Shown piece by piece: positions 34,214 to 43,470 of a stretch of DNA of 64,000 nucleotides. Below the pieces are notes generated by a model that was given only the letters and a program-made list of their open reading frames with translations, was not told where the DNA came from and made no database searches. Source of the stretch: Cavia porcellus. Lineage: Eukaryota; Chordata; Mammalia; Rodentia; Caviidae. A program made the translations under genes and the position numbers. Numbering within the stretch: position 1 is the stretch's first letter; the number at the start of each line of letters is the position of its first letter. The stretch spans positions 66,949,494 through 67,013,493 of the forward strand of contig NW_026947490.1 in assembly GCF_034190915.1 (NCBI RefSeq), in the 5' to 3' direction.

Positions 34214-36616
34214 TTTTTATTTTTTATTTATTTTTTTTTTTAATTTTTATTTAAGGAGAAAAGAAAAGAAAAAAAAAACAGTGAAGGGTACAAGTTATAC
34301 AGATTTACAGAAGAAAAAAATGCGCAGTAGGAAATCACTAGTTAATAGATTACATATTGCCATCTTAGAAATAATTGTTCAAGTCACAGAATTAAAGTTT
34401 GTAGAGTGGACATTCCAGCAATGATACTGCAAACAGTTCTGTTCAATGATCCATTAGAACTCTGTGATATCATTTTCTGTCTTATACATTTAAATATACA
34501 TGCAGTTATATAGTTTAGAGCATTTTCTTTTCCTCTCTTTTGTACAGTGACTATTACACATTTTGGGTTTCATTGCTCCCACTGTTCTTATTGCTTTTTT
34601 GGAAGAGAGTAAAACCAAATGTGACATAACAGAACAGAATCGGTCAAGTCAAAAGGGTGGATATAATAGATAATATAAAAACATAATACAAGGTGATCAA
34701 CAATGGTTACCCTAATGCCTCCCGCTATTTCTAATAGAATTGCCTATATCATTAGTTGTAATACTATTGAACAAAACCATAAAGGATAAAACCGACAAAA
34801 CCAAAACATTGGAGATATTGTAGGTCTTCAAAAGTAGATAGAAGTCAACGAGAATGGGCGTTATAATGAATCTCATTATCTTCTCAGCTGATGCCTAAAC
34901 TTTCGAACCTGATACTATTCAGCAAAACAGAATAGAGGAACCTCAGTCAAAAACAAGATGGTGAGAGTAATACAGGGCTTCAAATCGAGAAAATAGAAAG
35001 TCAAAGTGGGTTACTATATTATATCCTGCTATATTTTTCCCTTTAATTAAATGGATAACAATAAAAAAGTATATAATGGAGTGGAGATTGAGAAAAAGAA
35101 AAAGAGGGCATAACAGCGAAACAGGGCAGATCAAGACATAACCTTTTAAGCAGAATAGTGTTTCACCACCAGATATTTCCGACTTAAAAATAGTTACCAT
35201 ATTGACTCCCTCCCTGAAGTCCTTGAGTACAACTTCATATACTGTAGCATTAAGTATATCAAAACAATGTAAAACCATTTAAGAGAATGACAGCATTATA
35301 GAGTATTTGGAATTGACTAACAGAAAATGAACAATGGTCTCTGTATAATCTCCTTGTCTTTAAAAGGTTTTTGCTTATACTAACATACATAACAAAATCC
35401 AATAAGATACAACCTGGTTAGACCATTGGAGACAGAAGAACAAAAGCTAGATGAGACTTCAAAACAAGATGGTACTGAATCAGCATTACCTATTAAGATG
35501 TCATTTTCTCAAAAATAGCTGTTCCTATCATCCAATCTTCTCTGTCTCATTTCTGTTGAGCTCTTTTTCTGTCAGTAGCTGTCAGTTTGTCTTCTTCATT
35601 TTGTTCTCTGCTCCATTCGTTGTGGCCTCCCTGCCACTATTTCTGGGTTCTTTGTATTTTTCTTTTTTTAGAATATCCTGCAATACTTTCTGTAGAGTTG
35701 AATTGGTGGTTGCAAATTCCCCCAGTTCCTCTTTATCCTGGAAGCACCTCGTTTTTCCATCAATTTCCAGGGACAGTTGTGCAGGATATCTCAATCTTGG
35801 CTGGAGATTATTATCTTTCAAAGCTTGAATTATTTCCCCCCATGCTCTTCGTGATTTGATGGTTTGTGAAGAGAAATCTGCTGTAATTCTGATGGGTGTT
35901 CCTTTGTAAGTGATCTGTTTCTTGTCTCTTACAGCTTTTAATATTCTGTTCTTGTATTGAATTTCTGGGATTTTTATTATTATATGCCTGGGTGTTTCTC
36001 TGTTAGGGTTGTAGGTAGCTGGGGTCCTGTATGCCTCATACAGCTGAGTATCTTTACCTTTTGCTAAATTAGGAAAATTCTCCTGGATTATTTCTGTGAG
36101 TAGCTTTTGTAATTCACTTGTTTGTGTCCCTACTTCTTCTTCTATGTTCTTAATCCTTAAGTGGTGGCTCCTCTTATCATCTTCTTGTCTTTGTATTATT
36201 GCTGTTTGTTTCTTTGTTATTTTTAAGAAGTTTTTCATTTCATTCTCCCATATTTCAAGTCTGCCCTCCAGTTCAGATAGTCTGTCCTTAGTTTCTTTCA
36301 AGCTGTTATGCCAGTCTTGTATAGACTTATTAATTTCTTGATAGTCCCTTTGAACCTGCTTCACATACTCAATGCTTTCTCTGTTTTCTCCATCAAGCAA
36401 TTCTCCCCTCTTTTTCTGTTCTTCCATTCCACCATCTGTTTTTTCCTGGGTGGTGTTTAGCATTTCTCTAACTATTCTGCATACTTCTAGCTTCAGATCA
36501 TTGATAACTTCATTCCTGAATTGGTCTATGAGGCTCTCAATATGGTGCTTAATGTATACTGGTGCGGCATCCATTATTGCCTGTTTCTCAGGATTGGGGG
36601 CCGAGGAGCTTTTTTT
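34214..36616 (-). mobile_element. ORF1-only L1 derivative (half-L1/HAL1-like)
   Basis: A 2.4-kb minus-strand element between 14-bp TSDs. In element orientation it has about 40 bp of leader, an open 330-codon ORF1, about 1.3 kb of non-coding sequence and an A/T-rich tail (34206-34252). There is no ORF2: no endonuclease or reverse transcriptase frame occurs, and the space is far too short for the usual 3.8 kb. The distal ~1 kb matches the 3' UTR of the L1 at 12.1 kb, so it derives from the resident L1 family. About 330 bp after ORF1 are not shared with that L1. It would need ORF2p in trans. Either an ORF1-only lineage or a single internally deleted copy fits. Confidence 0.82.
35582..36574 (-). 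CDS. L1 ORF1-type RNA-binding protein (330 aa, intact)
   Basis: The start is the ATG at 36574-36572 (MDAAPVYIKH). The frame is open further upstream, but that part lies in the short leader and in flanking DNA beyond the TSD, so the internal Met is preferred. About residues 15-150 are a polar, heptad-like coiled coil (trimerisation). The middle carries the RRM-like core with PRHIIIKIPE and KGTPIRITADFSSQT. A C-terminal domain follows with RRAWGEIIQALK, LQPRLRYPAQLSLEI and the conserved EFATTNSTLQKVL. ORF1p coats its own RNA and acts as a chaperone during retrotransposition in cytoplasmic particles. Length is close to the usual 330-370 aa and no stop or frameshift is present. Confidence 0.93.
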   Translation of the reverse strand: MDAAPVYIKHHIESLIDQFRNEVINDLKLEVCRIVREMLNTTQEKTDGGMEEQKKRGELLDGENRESIEYVKQVQRDYQEINKSIQDWHNSLKETKDRLSELEGRLEIWENEMKNFLKITKKQTAIIQRQEDDKRSHHLRIKNIEEEVGTQTSELQKLLTEIIQENFPNLAKGKDTQLYEAYRTPATYNPNRETPRHIIIKIPEIQYKNRILKAVRDKKQITYKGTPIRITADFSSQTIKSRRAWGEIIQALKDNNLQPRLRYPAQLSLEIDGKTRCFQDKEELGEFATTNSTLQKVLQDILKKEKYKEPRNSGREATTNGAENKMKKTN

Positions 36617-36630
36617 CTGTAGAATTTTTT
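36617..36630. repeat. TSD, right copy, of the ORF1-only element
   Basis: CTGTAGAATTTTTT, identical to 34200-34213. On removing the insert, the surrounding old L1 reads through. Confidence 0.88.
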
Positions 36631-37640
36631 GTACATGCCTGTAACATATTTTGACCACAGCCACCCTTGTCTGTCTTTTTGACAAAAAGCCATTCTTATG
36701 GGGCCTCACTGAAGATCTGATTTACATTTTACTGATGGTGAGATACGATGTTGACCACTCTTCACATGCTATTGGCCATTAACCTTCTCTGAAGAAATAC
36801 AATTTAGATTCTTTGTCTGTTGATTTGTCATTTCATAATTGTGTCTTAAGATATAAGCCCCATTACAGACAAGACTGACAAATATTTTCCCCCATTCTCT
36901 GGATTGTTTTATTGCTTTCTTGGTGGCAACATTTGAAAATCAAAAGCTTTACATTTTCATGCAGTATAATTTATCAATATTTGTTTGCTTGTGTGTTCAG
37001 GATTATATCTTCAAAACCAGTGCTGAGCAGAGTCAGAAGCACTGACTGTTGTGTTTTCCTTTTAGAGTGTTATAGGTTTAACTCTTACATTCTAGGTCTG
37101 TGATCCCTTTTGAGTTAATTGTGGGGATGGATGTGGGAGCATTTGCATTTCTTCTTTTGTATGTGGATTCTCAGTTACCCCAGCAGTACTTACTAAGCAC
37201 TTTCCCTGCCCTACTCACCTGCGTGGAAGTCAGTGGACCTGACTCACGTGGGTTTGTTTCTGGACTCTGAACTCCATTTCATTCATTTTTGTGTCTTTCC
37301 TGATCCTCGGACCATACCTTCTTGGTGACTATAACATTTGTGAAATTGGGAAATATGAGTCTTTCAAGTTTGCTATTTTTAAAAAGAATGTTTTGTCTAT
37401 TTTAAGGCTCTTGAATCTCTACAGGAATTTTAGGATCATCTTGTAAATTTCTGGAAACAAGAAACTGGGGACCACATTGAATTTGTGTAGAAATTTTGGC
37501 AATATTGCCATCTTAACAATATTAATTCCTCTTATTCACAAAGATGATATATCTTTCCATTTATTTTGATTTTCTTTAATTTCTTTCAAAGATTATTTCA
37601 TAGCTTGTAGAGTGCAAATTTATAACCTGTTTTGTTGAAT
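36631..37640 (-). mobile_element. old L1 'A', right part
   Basis: It continues the L1 from 34199 in antisense order. Landmarks are CTATTGGCCATTAACC followed by CTCTGAAGAAATAC, TATTTTCCCCCATTCTCTGG, TTTTGAGTTAATTGTGG, and AACAATATTAATTCCTCTTA. No frame is intact; the copy is ancient. Confidence 0.8.
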
Positions 37641-37730
37641 TTATTCTTTTTTTTTGTATCATGAATTGAACTCACAACTTAGTGTTTGCCAAGTGGGTGC
37701 TGTGCTGCTGAGCTATATCCCCAGCCTGTT
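37641..37730 (-). mobile_element. ID-type SINE, antisense, older
   Basis: TTTTTTTTTGTATCATGAAT, then TGAACTCACAACTTAG, and GAGCTATATCCCCAGCC at the reversed 5' end. Confidence 0.85.
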
Positions 37731-38582
37731 AAAGTTGTTCTAAGTATTTTATTCTTTGTGATACTGCTGAAAGTGAGAGTTGCTGTTTGATAGATTTTTA
37801 TTTTCAGGGTGGTTTTAGGTGCATAAAGAATAGAGTGGAAGGTATAGAGCTCCTCATGACCCCTTTGCCATCCCACACAGCCTCCTTCTTGGTAAAGATC
37901 TGGTACGTTTCTTATGACTGATGACCCTACCTGGACAGATCTCTGTGGTGCAGAGCCCACAGCTCACACTGAGGCTTACTGCAATCCTGTGTGTCCTTGC
38001 GTTTATAAAGTGCAGAATGATACGGATCCATCATCAGAGTCTCATACGGAACACTTGCATTGCCCCGAAAATTTTGTTCTCCACTACTTTGTTCCTCTTT
38101 TCCTCTAACTCTAGCAGCCTTCTCTTTTTACTGTCTCCTAATTTTGCCTTTTCCAGAATGTCATGTCATATAGTTGGAAGAGTACAGCTTGTCACCTTTT
38201 CAGACTGGAGTAAGGTTCTTTTGTGTCTTTTTCATAGCTTGATAACTCTTTTTTTTCTTCTTAAGTGTGCAATAGTATTCCATTGTCTAGATATATTACA
38301 GATTATTTGTCTACTTACCTATTGAAGGATTTTTAAAATTTCTTTCAAAGTATGGTACTTCTGAAAAACATTAGCTATAAATAACTCTGCAGGGTTTTGT
38401 GTAGATGGAAGTTTTTAATTAATGTGAATAAATAGCAAAGAGTGTAATTTTTGGGTCATATGGTCTGACTATGACCTGTTTTGTGAGAAACTTCCAAACT
38501 ATCTTCCAAAGTGGTGGAGCCATTTTCAACTGCACCTGAACAAATGGAGTTCCGGTGGCTCCATGTCCTTGTCAGCATTTGG

Positions 38583-38680
38583 GGATTATTGACTTAAATA
38601 TAAAGTGCAAAATTAAAAAACTCCTTTTGTTGGCTTTCTGTTGCTATGACGAAGTATCTAAGATAAATAACTGAAAGGTT
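38583..38680 (+). repeat. 98-bp perfect inverted repeat, inserted arm
   Basis: The exact reverse complement of 39708-39805, checked base by base, about 1.0 kb away. It interrupts L1 'B' between CAGCATTTGG and TTCTGGG, where the L1 consensus would have only about 10 other bases. It carries a MaLR LTR 3' end joined to L1 sequence in the wrong orientation, so this arm is the copy and 39708-39805 the template. Confidence 0.97.
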
Positions 38681-38958
38681 CTGGGTTTTCATCAGCCAGA
38701 TAGATGTCTCATTGATGCTTTATTTGCAGTCGTCTAATGGCATGTGATGCTAAGCATATTTCCGTATGCTCACAAATCATCTGTGTACCTTTTTGATCAG
38801 TATCTGTTCAGTTTTTGTCATTGTTTTGTCCATTTTAAAATCAGGTCAAGTATACTTTGCATATTTTTAAATTTCCCAGATGTGTGCTTTGCAAATATAT
38901 TCAACTGGTTTTTGGCTTGTCTTCTAGTTGTCTTTCACAGCACAGACATTTTTAATTT

Positions 38959-39305
38959 AATTTAATTGTTTTCCAAATTCTTTTATTTCCAGGATAAAAA
39001 GAAAAAAGGAGAAGAGAGGAGGAGAAATAGGAAGAAGAAGAAGAAGGAGAAGAGGAAGAGGAAGAGATAGGAGAAGGAGGAGAGGAAGAAGAGGAAGAGG
39101 AAGAGGAAGGAGGAGAGGAAGAAGAAGAAGGAGAAGAGGAAGAGGAAGAGATAGGAGAAGGAGGAGAGGAAGAAGAGGAAGAGGAAGAGGAAGGAGGAGA
39201 GGAAGAGGAAGAAGAAGAGGAGGAGGAGGAAGAAGACTACAGCAAAATTTCAAAACACTTCAGTCAGGGGGCAACAGTGGCACTTACCCTGTGCATTTTC
39301 ATCCC
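38959..39305 (-). mobile_element. 347-bp retroinsertion containing a GGAA/GAA purine tract
   Basis: It is bounded by a 16-bp direct repeat, CAGACATTTTTAATTT, at 38943-38958 and 39306-39321. Removing it restores L1 'B'. In minus orientation it begins GGGGATGAAAATGCACAGGG, then has a CTT/CCT-rich body. An AAATAAAAG polyadenylation-like motif follows, and it ends in a (TTAAA)n tail. This fits L1-mediated retroposition of some transcript. The parent is unknown. Confidence 0.75.
38999..39235. repeat. polypurine (GAA/GGA)n tract with 84-bp internal duplication
   Basis: Nearly pure A/G on the plus strand for about 235 bp. The rare interruption GAGATAGGAG at 39064 and 39148 exposes an exact 84-bp tandem duplication (39034-39117 and 39118-39201). 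The leucine/proline-rich minus-strand frame over it is an artefact of this composition. Confidence 0.95.
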
Positions 39306-39395
39306 CAGACATTTTTAATTTTAAAGAAGAACAGCGTATCAATGACTTCTTTCAGGTATGCATTTGGTGTAGGTTTTCTCCCGTTATCTTCCAGG

Positions 39396-39760
39396 CATAT
39401 ATGGCTTAGATTTTAAGTGTCCCCCGGAGCTCACATGTTTAAGGTGTGAGTCCAAGCTGATGGTCCTGCTGGGAGGTGATGGAAACTTGTGAGGAGGTGG
39501 GAACTTTAAGTTACTGGGGACATGTCCTCAGAGGAGATATTGTGACTCCAGCCCCTCGCCCTCTCTCTCTGCTTCTTGGCCACCATGAGGACAGCAGGTC
39601 TTCTGTGTCACATGCCGCTGCCACCGTGATGTTCTGTGGTGCTGCAAACCCAACCCAATACGACCAAATGTCCATGGGCTGAAACCTCCAAAACGGTGAG
39701 GGAAATAAACCTTTCAGTTATTTATCTTAGATACTTCGTCATAGCAACAGAAAGCCAACA
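39396..39760 (+). mobile_element. MaLR-type solo LTR inside L1 'B'
   Basis: ATATGGCTTAGATTTTAAGT followed by GTCCCCCGGAGCTCACATG at the start; GGGAGGTGATGGAAAC in the body; an AAATAAAC polyadenylation-like motif at about 39703. The 3' end is ATACTTCGTCATAGCAACAG followed by AAAGCCAACA. The last 53 bp plus 45 bp of L1 form the template arm of the inverted repeat. Confidence 0.82.
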
Positions 39761-39805
39761 AAAGGAGTTTTTTAATTTTGCACTTTATATTTAAGTCAAT
39801 AATCC
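39708..39805 (-). repeat. 98-bp perfect inverted repeat, template arm
   Basis: It spans the LTR/L1 junction in its natural position. Identical (reverse complement) to 38583-38680. Confidence 0.97.
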
Positions 39806-40489
39806 ATTTTGAGTTAATTTCTCTGAAAGGTGTGAGGTCTGTATTTACATTTTTTGATGTTGATGTCCATTTGTTGAAAAAAACCCTATAATTTCTCCAC
39901 TATCTTGCTTTACTCCACTGTCAGTGATCGATTGGCTGGGATCATATGGGTCTCTTTTGCGGTTCTCTGAGCTATTCCAGTCACCTCTGTGTTCTTTTGC
40001 CTATACCACACAGATTCAGTGACTATTGCTTTACAGTAAGTTTTCAAATCAGACAGTGTCAGTCTTCCAACTTTTGTTCTCCTCTTTTAATGTTTTACTG
40101 CTCATACTGGGTCTTTGTCTCTCAATGTAAAGTTTAGAGTCAGTTTGTTGATGGCCACAACATAACTTGCTGAGATTTTGATTGAAATTACATTGAAGCT
40201 AGTGTTCAAATTGGGAAGAAGTAACATCTTGAAACTATTGAGTCTTCCTGTCCAAAAACATGTGACATCTCTCCATTTACTTCTTCTTAAACAATTTCCC
40301 ATCAGGGTTTTGTAGTTTTCCTCATATAGATTGTACTAGTATTTTGTGAGATTTGTAATTATTTCATTTTTAGGAGGACGCTAATATAAATGGCAGGTCT
40401 TTCATTTTAAAGTTCACTAATGTTGATATACAAGAAAGCAATTATCTTTTGCACATTTACCGTGTGTTGTGCATATTTTCTGTAGTTGC

Positions 40490-40890
40490 TAATTGTTATT
40501 TTTTTCCTTGGTATGGCAGAGAAGCAAGAGCAGAAAGAGAAAACAAGGAAAAAAAGGCCTTTACTGCGGGTATGGGAGGGCTGCATAGAGTGCAAGATCT
40601 CCTGGAGGCACACAAAGAAGAGGTGGGCTTTTATTCCATTTGGCAGGGATTGGAGTGTGAAAGAGTGGGTGGAGTAATGTATTGGCAGCTGATTGGAGGA
40701 GTGCTGGCACATGGGAAAAAGCGGGAAGTTTGATTTTGGGCTAGAATGAACAGTGAGGAAGTCAGTATTGAGGGAACATGCTGTTGCTCCAGGATCCATA
40801 ACTGTGTTGGGCTGGAGCCTTGCTGAGCCTGGTGGAGCTTCACATGGGTGGAACCAACCACTAATTAGTTAAGGAGGATTTTTATTAAAG
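40490..40890. mobile_element. unclassified insertion in L1 'B'
   Basis: The L1 order breaks after GTTGCTAATTGTTATT and resumes near AAATTTTCTGGGTCATTATG. The ~400 bp in between are unlike L1 (purine-rich start GCAGAGAAGCAAGAGCAG, then TGGAGCCTTGCTGAGCCTGG). No TSD or coding frame was recognised. A solo LTR of an unrecognised family is possible. Confidence 0.5.
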
Positions 40891-41431
40891 TTGCTTTCTT
40901 CTTTCAAATTTTCTGGGTCATTATGCTATTTATGTACAAAGACAGCCTCACTTCTTCTTCCAATTCCTTTTATTTCTTTTCCTCATATTATTGCAGTAGA
41001 TTGTTAAAAAGAGGGTGGTAAGAAGGAGCAGCTTTGCCTCATTCCTGAAAGAACTGTATTGTAAATTTTATATTTGAGTTGCTCATTACAGATATGTAGA
41101 AACAACTGATTTTATGTATTTATCTCGTGATCTGATCACTCCATTTTACAAGTAATTTTCATATTTGTTGGGTTAGTGGTTATATATAATTCTACCAAAT
41201 GTTACCCCAAACTTTCCTGAGCCTCCTCCAACTGTTGAGCTTATATATTGTTTAACATCCCCATCAGTGTAAATACTTTTACAGGAAGTAGTTTAGGGCA
41301 TTTGGTTATTTTCTTTGTAATTCTGTAAATTTATAACTATGAGTTAATGAATATAACCATTGTGTATGGTTATATCTAAGGGTGTTTATTGAGATGGATG
41401 GCAATTTTATCATCCTGTGATGTGATGAATC

Positions 41432-41730
41432 TTTTCTATGGTCTGGCTGTGTGTCTTCAAAATTCACAAATTTGAACATTTAACCCCCCAGGCAATAAGA
41501 TTAGGAAATTAGGTCACAGAGGAGGACTTTTCTATGTAGGATTCATGCCTTTACAAAGGAAGTCTGAGAAAGGGTCCTCATCTTTTCCACCATGTGCATG
41601 CCTAGGTGAGAAGGCACTGAATCTGTTGGAAACTGGAAATCCTCGCTGCAGAACTGTAAGAAACATTTTTGCTATTTCTGTGCCATCTAGGGCATGATAT
41701 TTTATTGTAGCAATCAAATGAACTGAGACA
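41432..41730 (+). mobile_element. MaLR-type LTR
   Basis: CTATGGTCTGGCTGTGTGTC at the start, then AAGATTAGGAAATTAGGTC and CTTTACAAAGGAAGTCTGAG. It ends GCAGAACTGTAAGAAACATT ... TTATTGTAGCAATCAAATG and AACTGAGACA. Confidence 0.78.
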
Positions 41731-42003
41731 TTGGTACCTTTGTGGAACCTGTTGCATGGATGCAGGTTGTGGGGTTCAGGGTGATTCAAAGGAGCTTATG
41801 TCCTAGATCCCTGGCATGCAAAGTCCACAGAGGGCTTCATGCTCCTGTGAGAATCTAATGGTGTTGCTGATTGACAGAGACAGAGCTCAGGCTGTGATGC
41901 CAGCTATGAACAGTTGGACCTCTGCTCACTTGCTTGTGGCTCACTTCTTGCTGTGAAGCCCAGCTCCTAACAGGTCATGGATCTGTGTCTGGGGACCCTG
42001 TAG
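41731..42003 (-). mobile_element. hAT-Charlie non-autonomous transposon (MER1-type)
   Basis: It reproduces the reverse order of a MER1-like element: TGTGGAACCTGTTGCATGGA, GTCCTAGATCCCTGGCATGC, CTCCTGTGAGAATCTAATGG, ACAGAGCTCAGGCTGTGATG, and CAGCTCCTAACAGGTCATGG followed by TCTGGGGACCCTG. It abuts the MaLR LTR directly. Non-coding. The family name is from memory of the consensus. Confidence 0.75.
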
Positions 42004-43289
42004 CACACTGGTTTATAGGTCCAAATTATAGTAGCCCTTAGCATCTCCTTACAGCTCTGGAGAGAAGGTAGCATTGCTCTTTCTATTTTAAAGATGACCA
42101 AACTGAGTGTTGAGGGTTTAAATAAACTTTTCAAGAGCTCTCAAGTGCTAGATTCTGGAGTCAAGAACTTCAAGCAAGCCACTGTGGTCAGCACTCAGGT
42201 TCTGAAGCATTTCATTCCCTCTCAGTCATGTATATGAGGAAACAGAGGCTGGCAGTACTGCAGTCTGGAGCTCTGTGAAGATTCCAGTGTGACAGATCCT
42301 TTACTTCACCTGAAAACTGGCCGTGGAGAAGCATCATCCCGTGACACCGCAATTCAGCTCTTGACACACAGCTCTGTCCAAGCTAGTGTCTGGAACTCAG
42401 CAGGTCTGTGCCAGTGGCCTTTTTGGGTACTGGCCTGAGCTCTCTGCTCATGACACTGCACTGGACATAGTTCTGTAAGCTTTTACTTTGTCTAGCCTCC
42501 CTGGCAGATATGAAAGTGTGGTTTTCCTGAACTTCCTTCTTCTAATTTAAGATGAGGGCACATTAGGACTGCACAGTAAGTCTATGCCAACAGTGCTGGC
42601 CTTTTATAATGTTTCTAAAAATGGATATCTGCAAGATTTAGCACTGTAACACCACTGTGGTTACTCGAAGAGAGAGACATGGGAGATGGTGGTGATGGTC
42701 CTCTATAAATGTGCAAGCCAGCAGAAAACAGAACCACTAAATTCAGCTTCACAGATGCAGCAAGCTAGTCCAGGGAAACAGGTGGTGATGCCTTTCACTG
42801 ACTCCAATTTGACCTTAGGTCAATGGAGAAGTGAGATTCTGTTCTGGGATAGGTTTCACAGCCTTACTGTCTCAGAAACTGGGAGAACATGTCAATTCCT
42901 TTGCCAGCCATGGCCTGAGCACTTAGGAAAATGCAAAGATCCAGCTGAGGTGAAACTTAGGGACTTTCTACTTCACCAGTTAGGAACATGTGTGTCTGCT
43001 TCTATCATTCACGAGCTCATAGCTGTCCACCAGCATGCACAGGTCCAGGGCAGGGATGCTGCAGGGAGAAGAGGGGGTAGCTACTCTCCACGGAGATTAA
43101 ACAGTGCCATATCATGAGGCTGGTGGCTGCACTGGCTGCTGATGGGTCCTGGCTTCAGGGTTGGTTGTGTTGAATTAATCATTCAACCCTTTTGGCTGAT
43201 ACAAGAGGAGGAAAGGTCTTCCTAAGACTCTTTCCACTTTTAATCTTCTCTAGCAAGTAGGATTTGACTGAGAGTAGCTGCCATTGATG
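42004..43289. other. mostly unique sequence, possible MIR relic
   Basis: 42060-42180 has a weak MIR-like order (ATTTTAAAGATGACCAAACT). The 143-codon open frame at 42686-43117 shows no recognisable domain and I do not call it a gene. Confidence 0.35.
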
Positions 43290-43470
43290 GAGCAATTCCT
43301 GGACACAGTACACATATTAATCAAGACAATCTCCTGATATCGTAGCTGCAGCTATTATTCCCACTCTATAGAGGAGGAAATTGAGGCTTAGAGATCAAGA
43401 GATTTGCCCTTGTATGGGAAAATACAGATCTAATGGACTCCAAAGCCAGAAATCACTGGACTGAGAGATT
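43290..43470 (+). mobile_element. MIR SINE
   Basis: TATTATTCCCACTCTATAGA, then GAGGAGGAAATTGAGGCTTA, then GAGATCAAGAGATTTGCCC and CTAATGGACTCCAAAGCC follow the MIR consensus well. Confidence 0.75.

Larger units (their letters stand above)
37780..41150 (-). mobile_element. old L1 'B' (3' UTR into ORF2), multiply interrupted
   Basis: The plus strand follows the antisense of an L1M-type 3' end over its whole length: GTGGTTTTAGGTGCATAAAG, TTTTGCCTTTTCCAGAATGT, TATTCCATTGTCTAGATATA, CTTCCAAAGTGGTGGAGCC, CAGTTTGTTGATGGCCAC and GGGTTTTGTAGTTTTCCTC. It is interrupted at 38583-38680, 38959-39305, about 39396-39760 and about 40490-40890, and reads through when these are removed. No ORF is intact. Confidence 0.82.

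Noticed and set aside
36575..36709. Upstream extension of the ORF1 frame by 45 codons
   Set aside because: The extension runs through the element's short leader, the target-site duplication and the flanking old L1; the ATG at 36574 gives the expected L1 ORF1 start.
38957..39253. Leucine/proline-rich minus-strand frame of 98 codons
   Set aside because: It is the translation of the purine-rich simple repeat (CTT/CCT on the other strand), not a membrane protein.
42686..43117. 143-codon plus-strand open frame
   Set aside because: No recognised motif, no splice or promoter context; adjacent sequence is repeat-derived.
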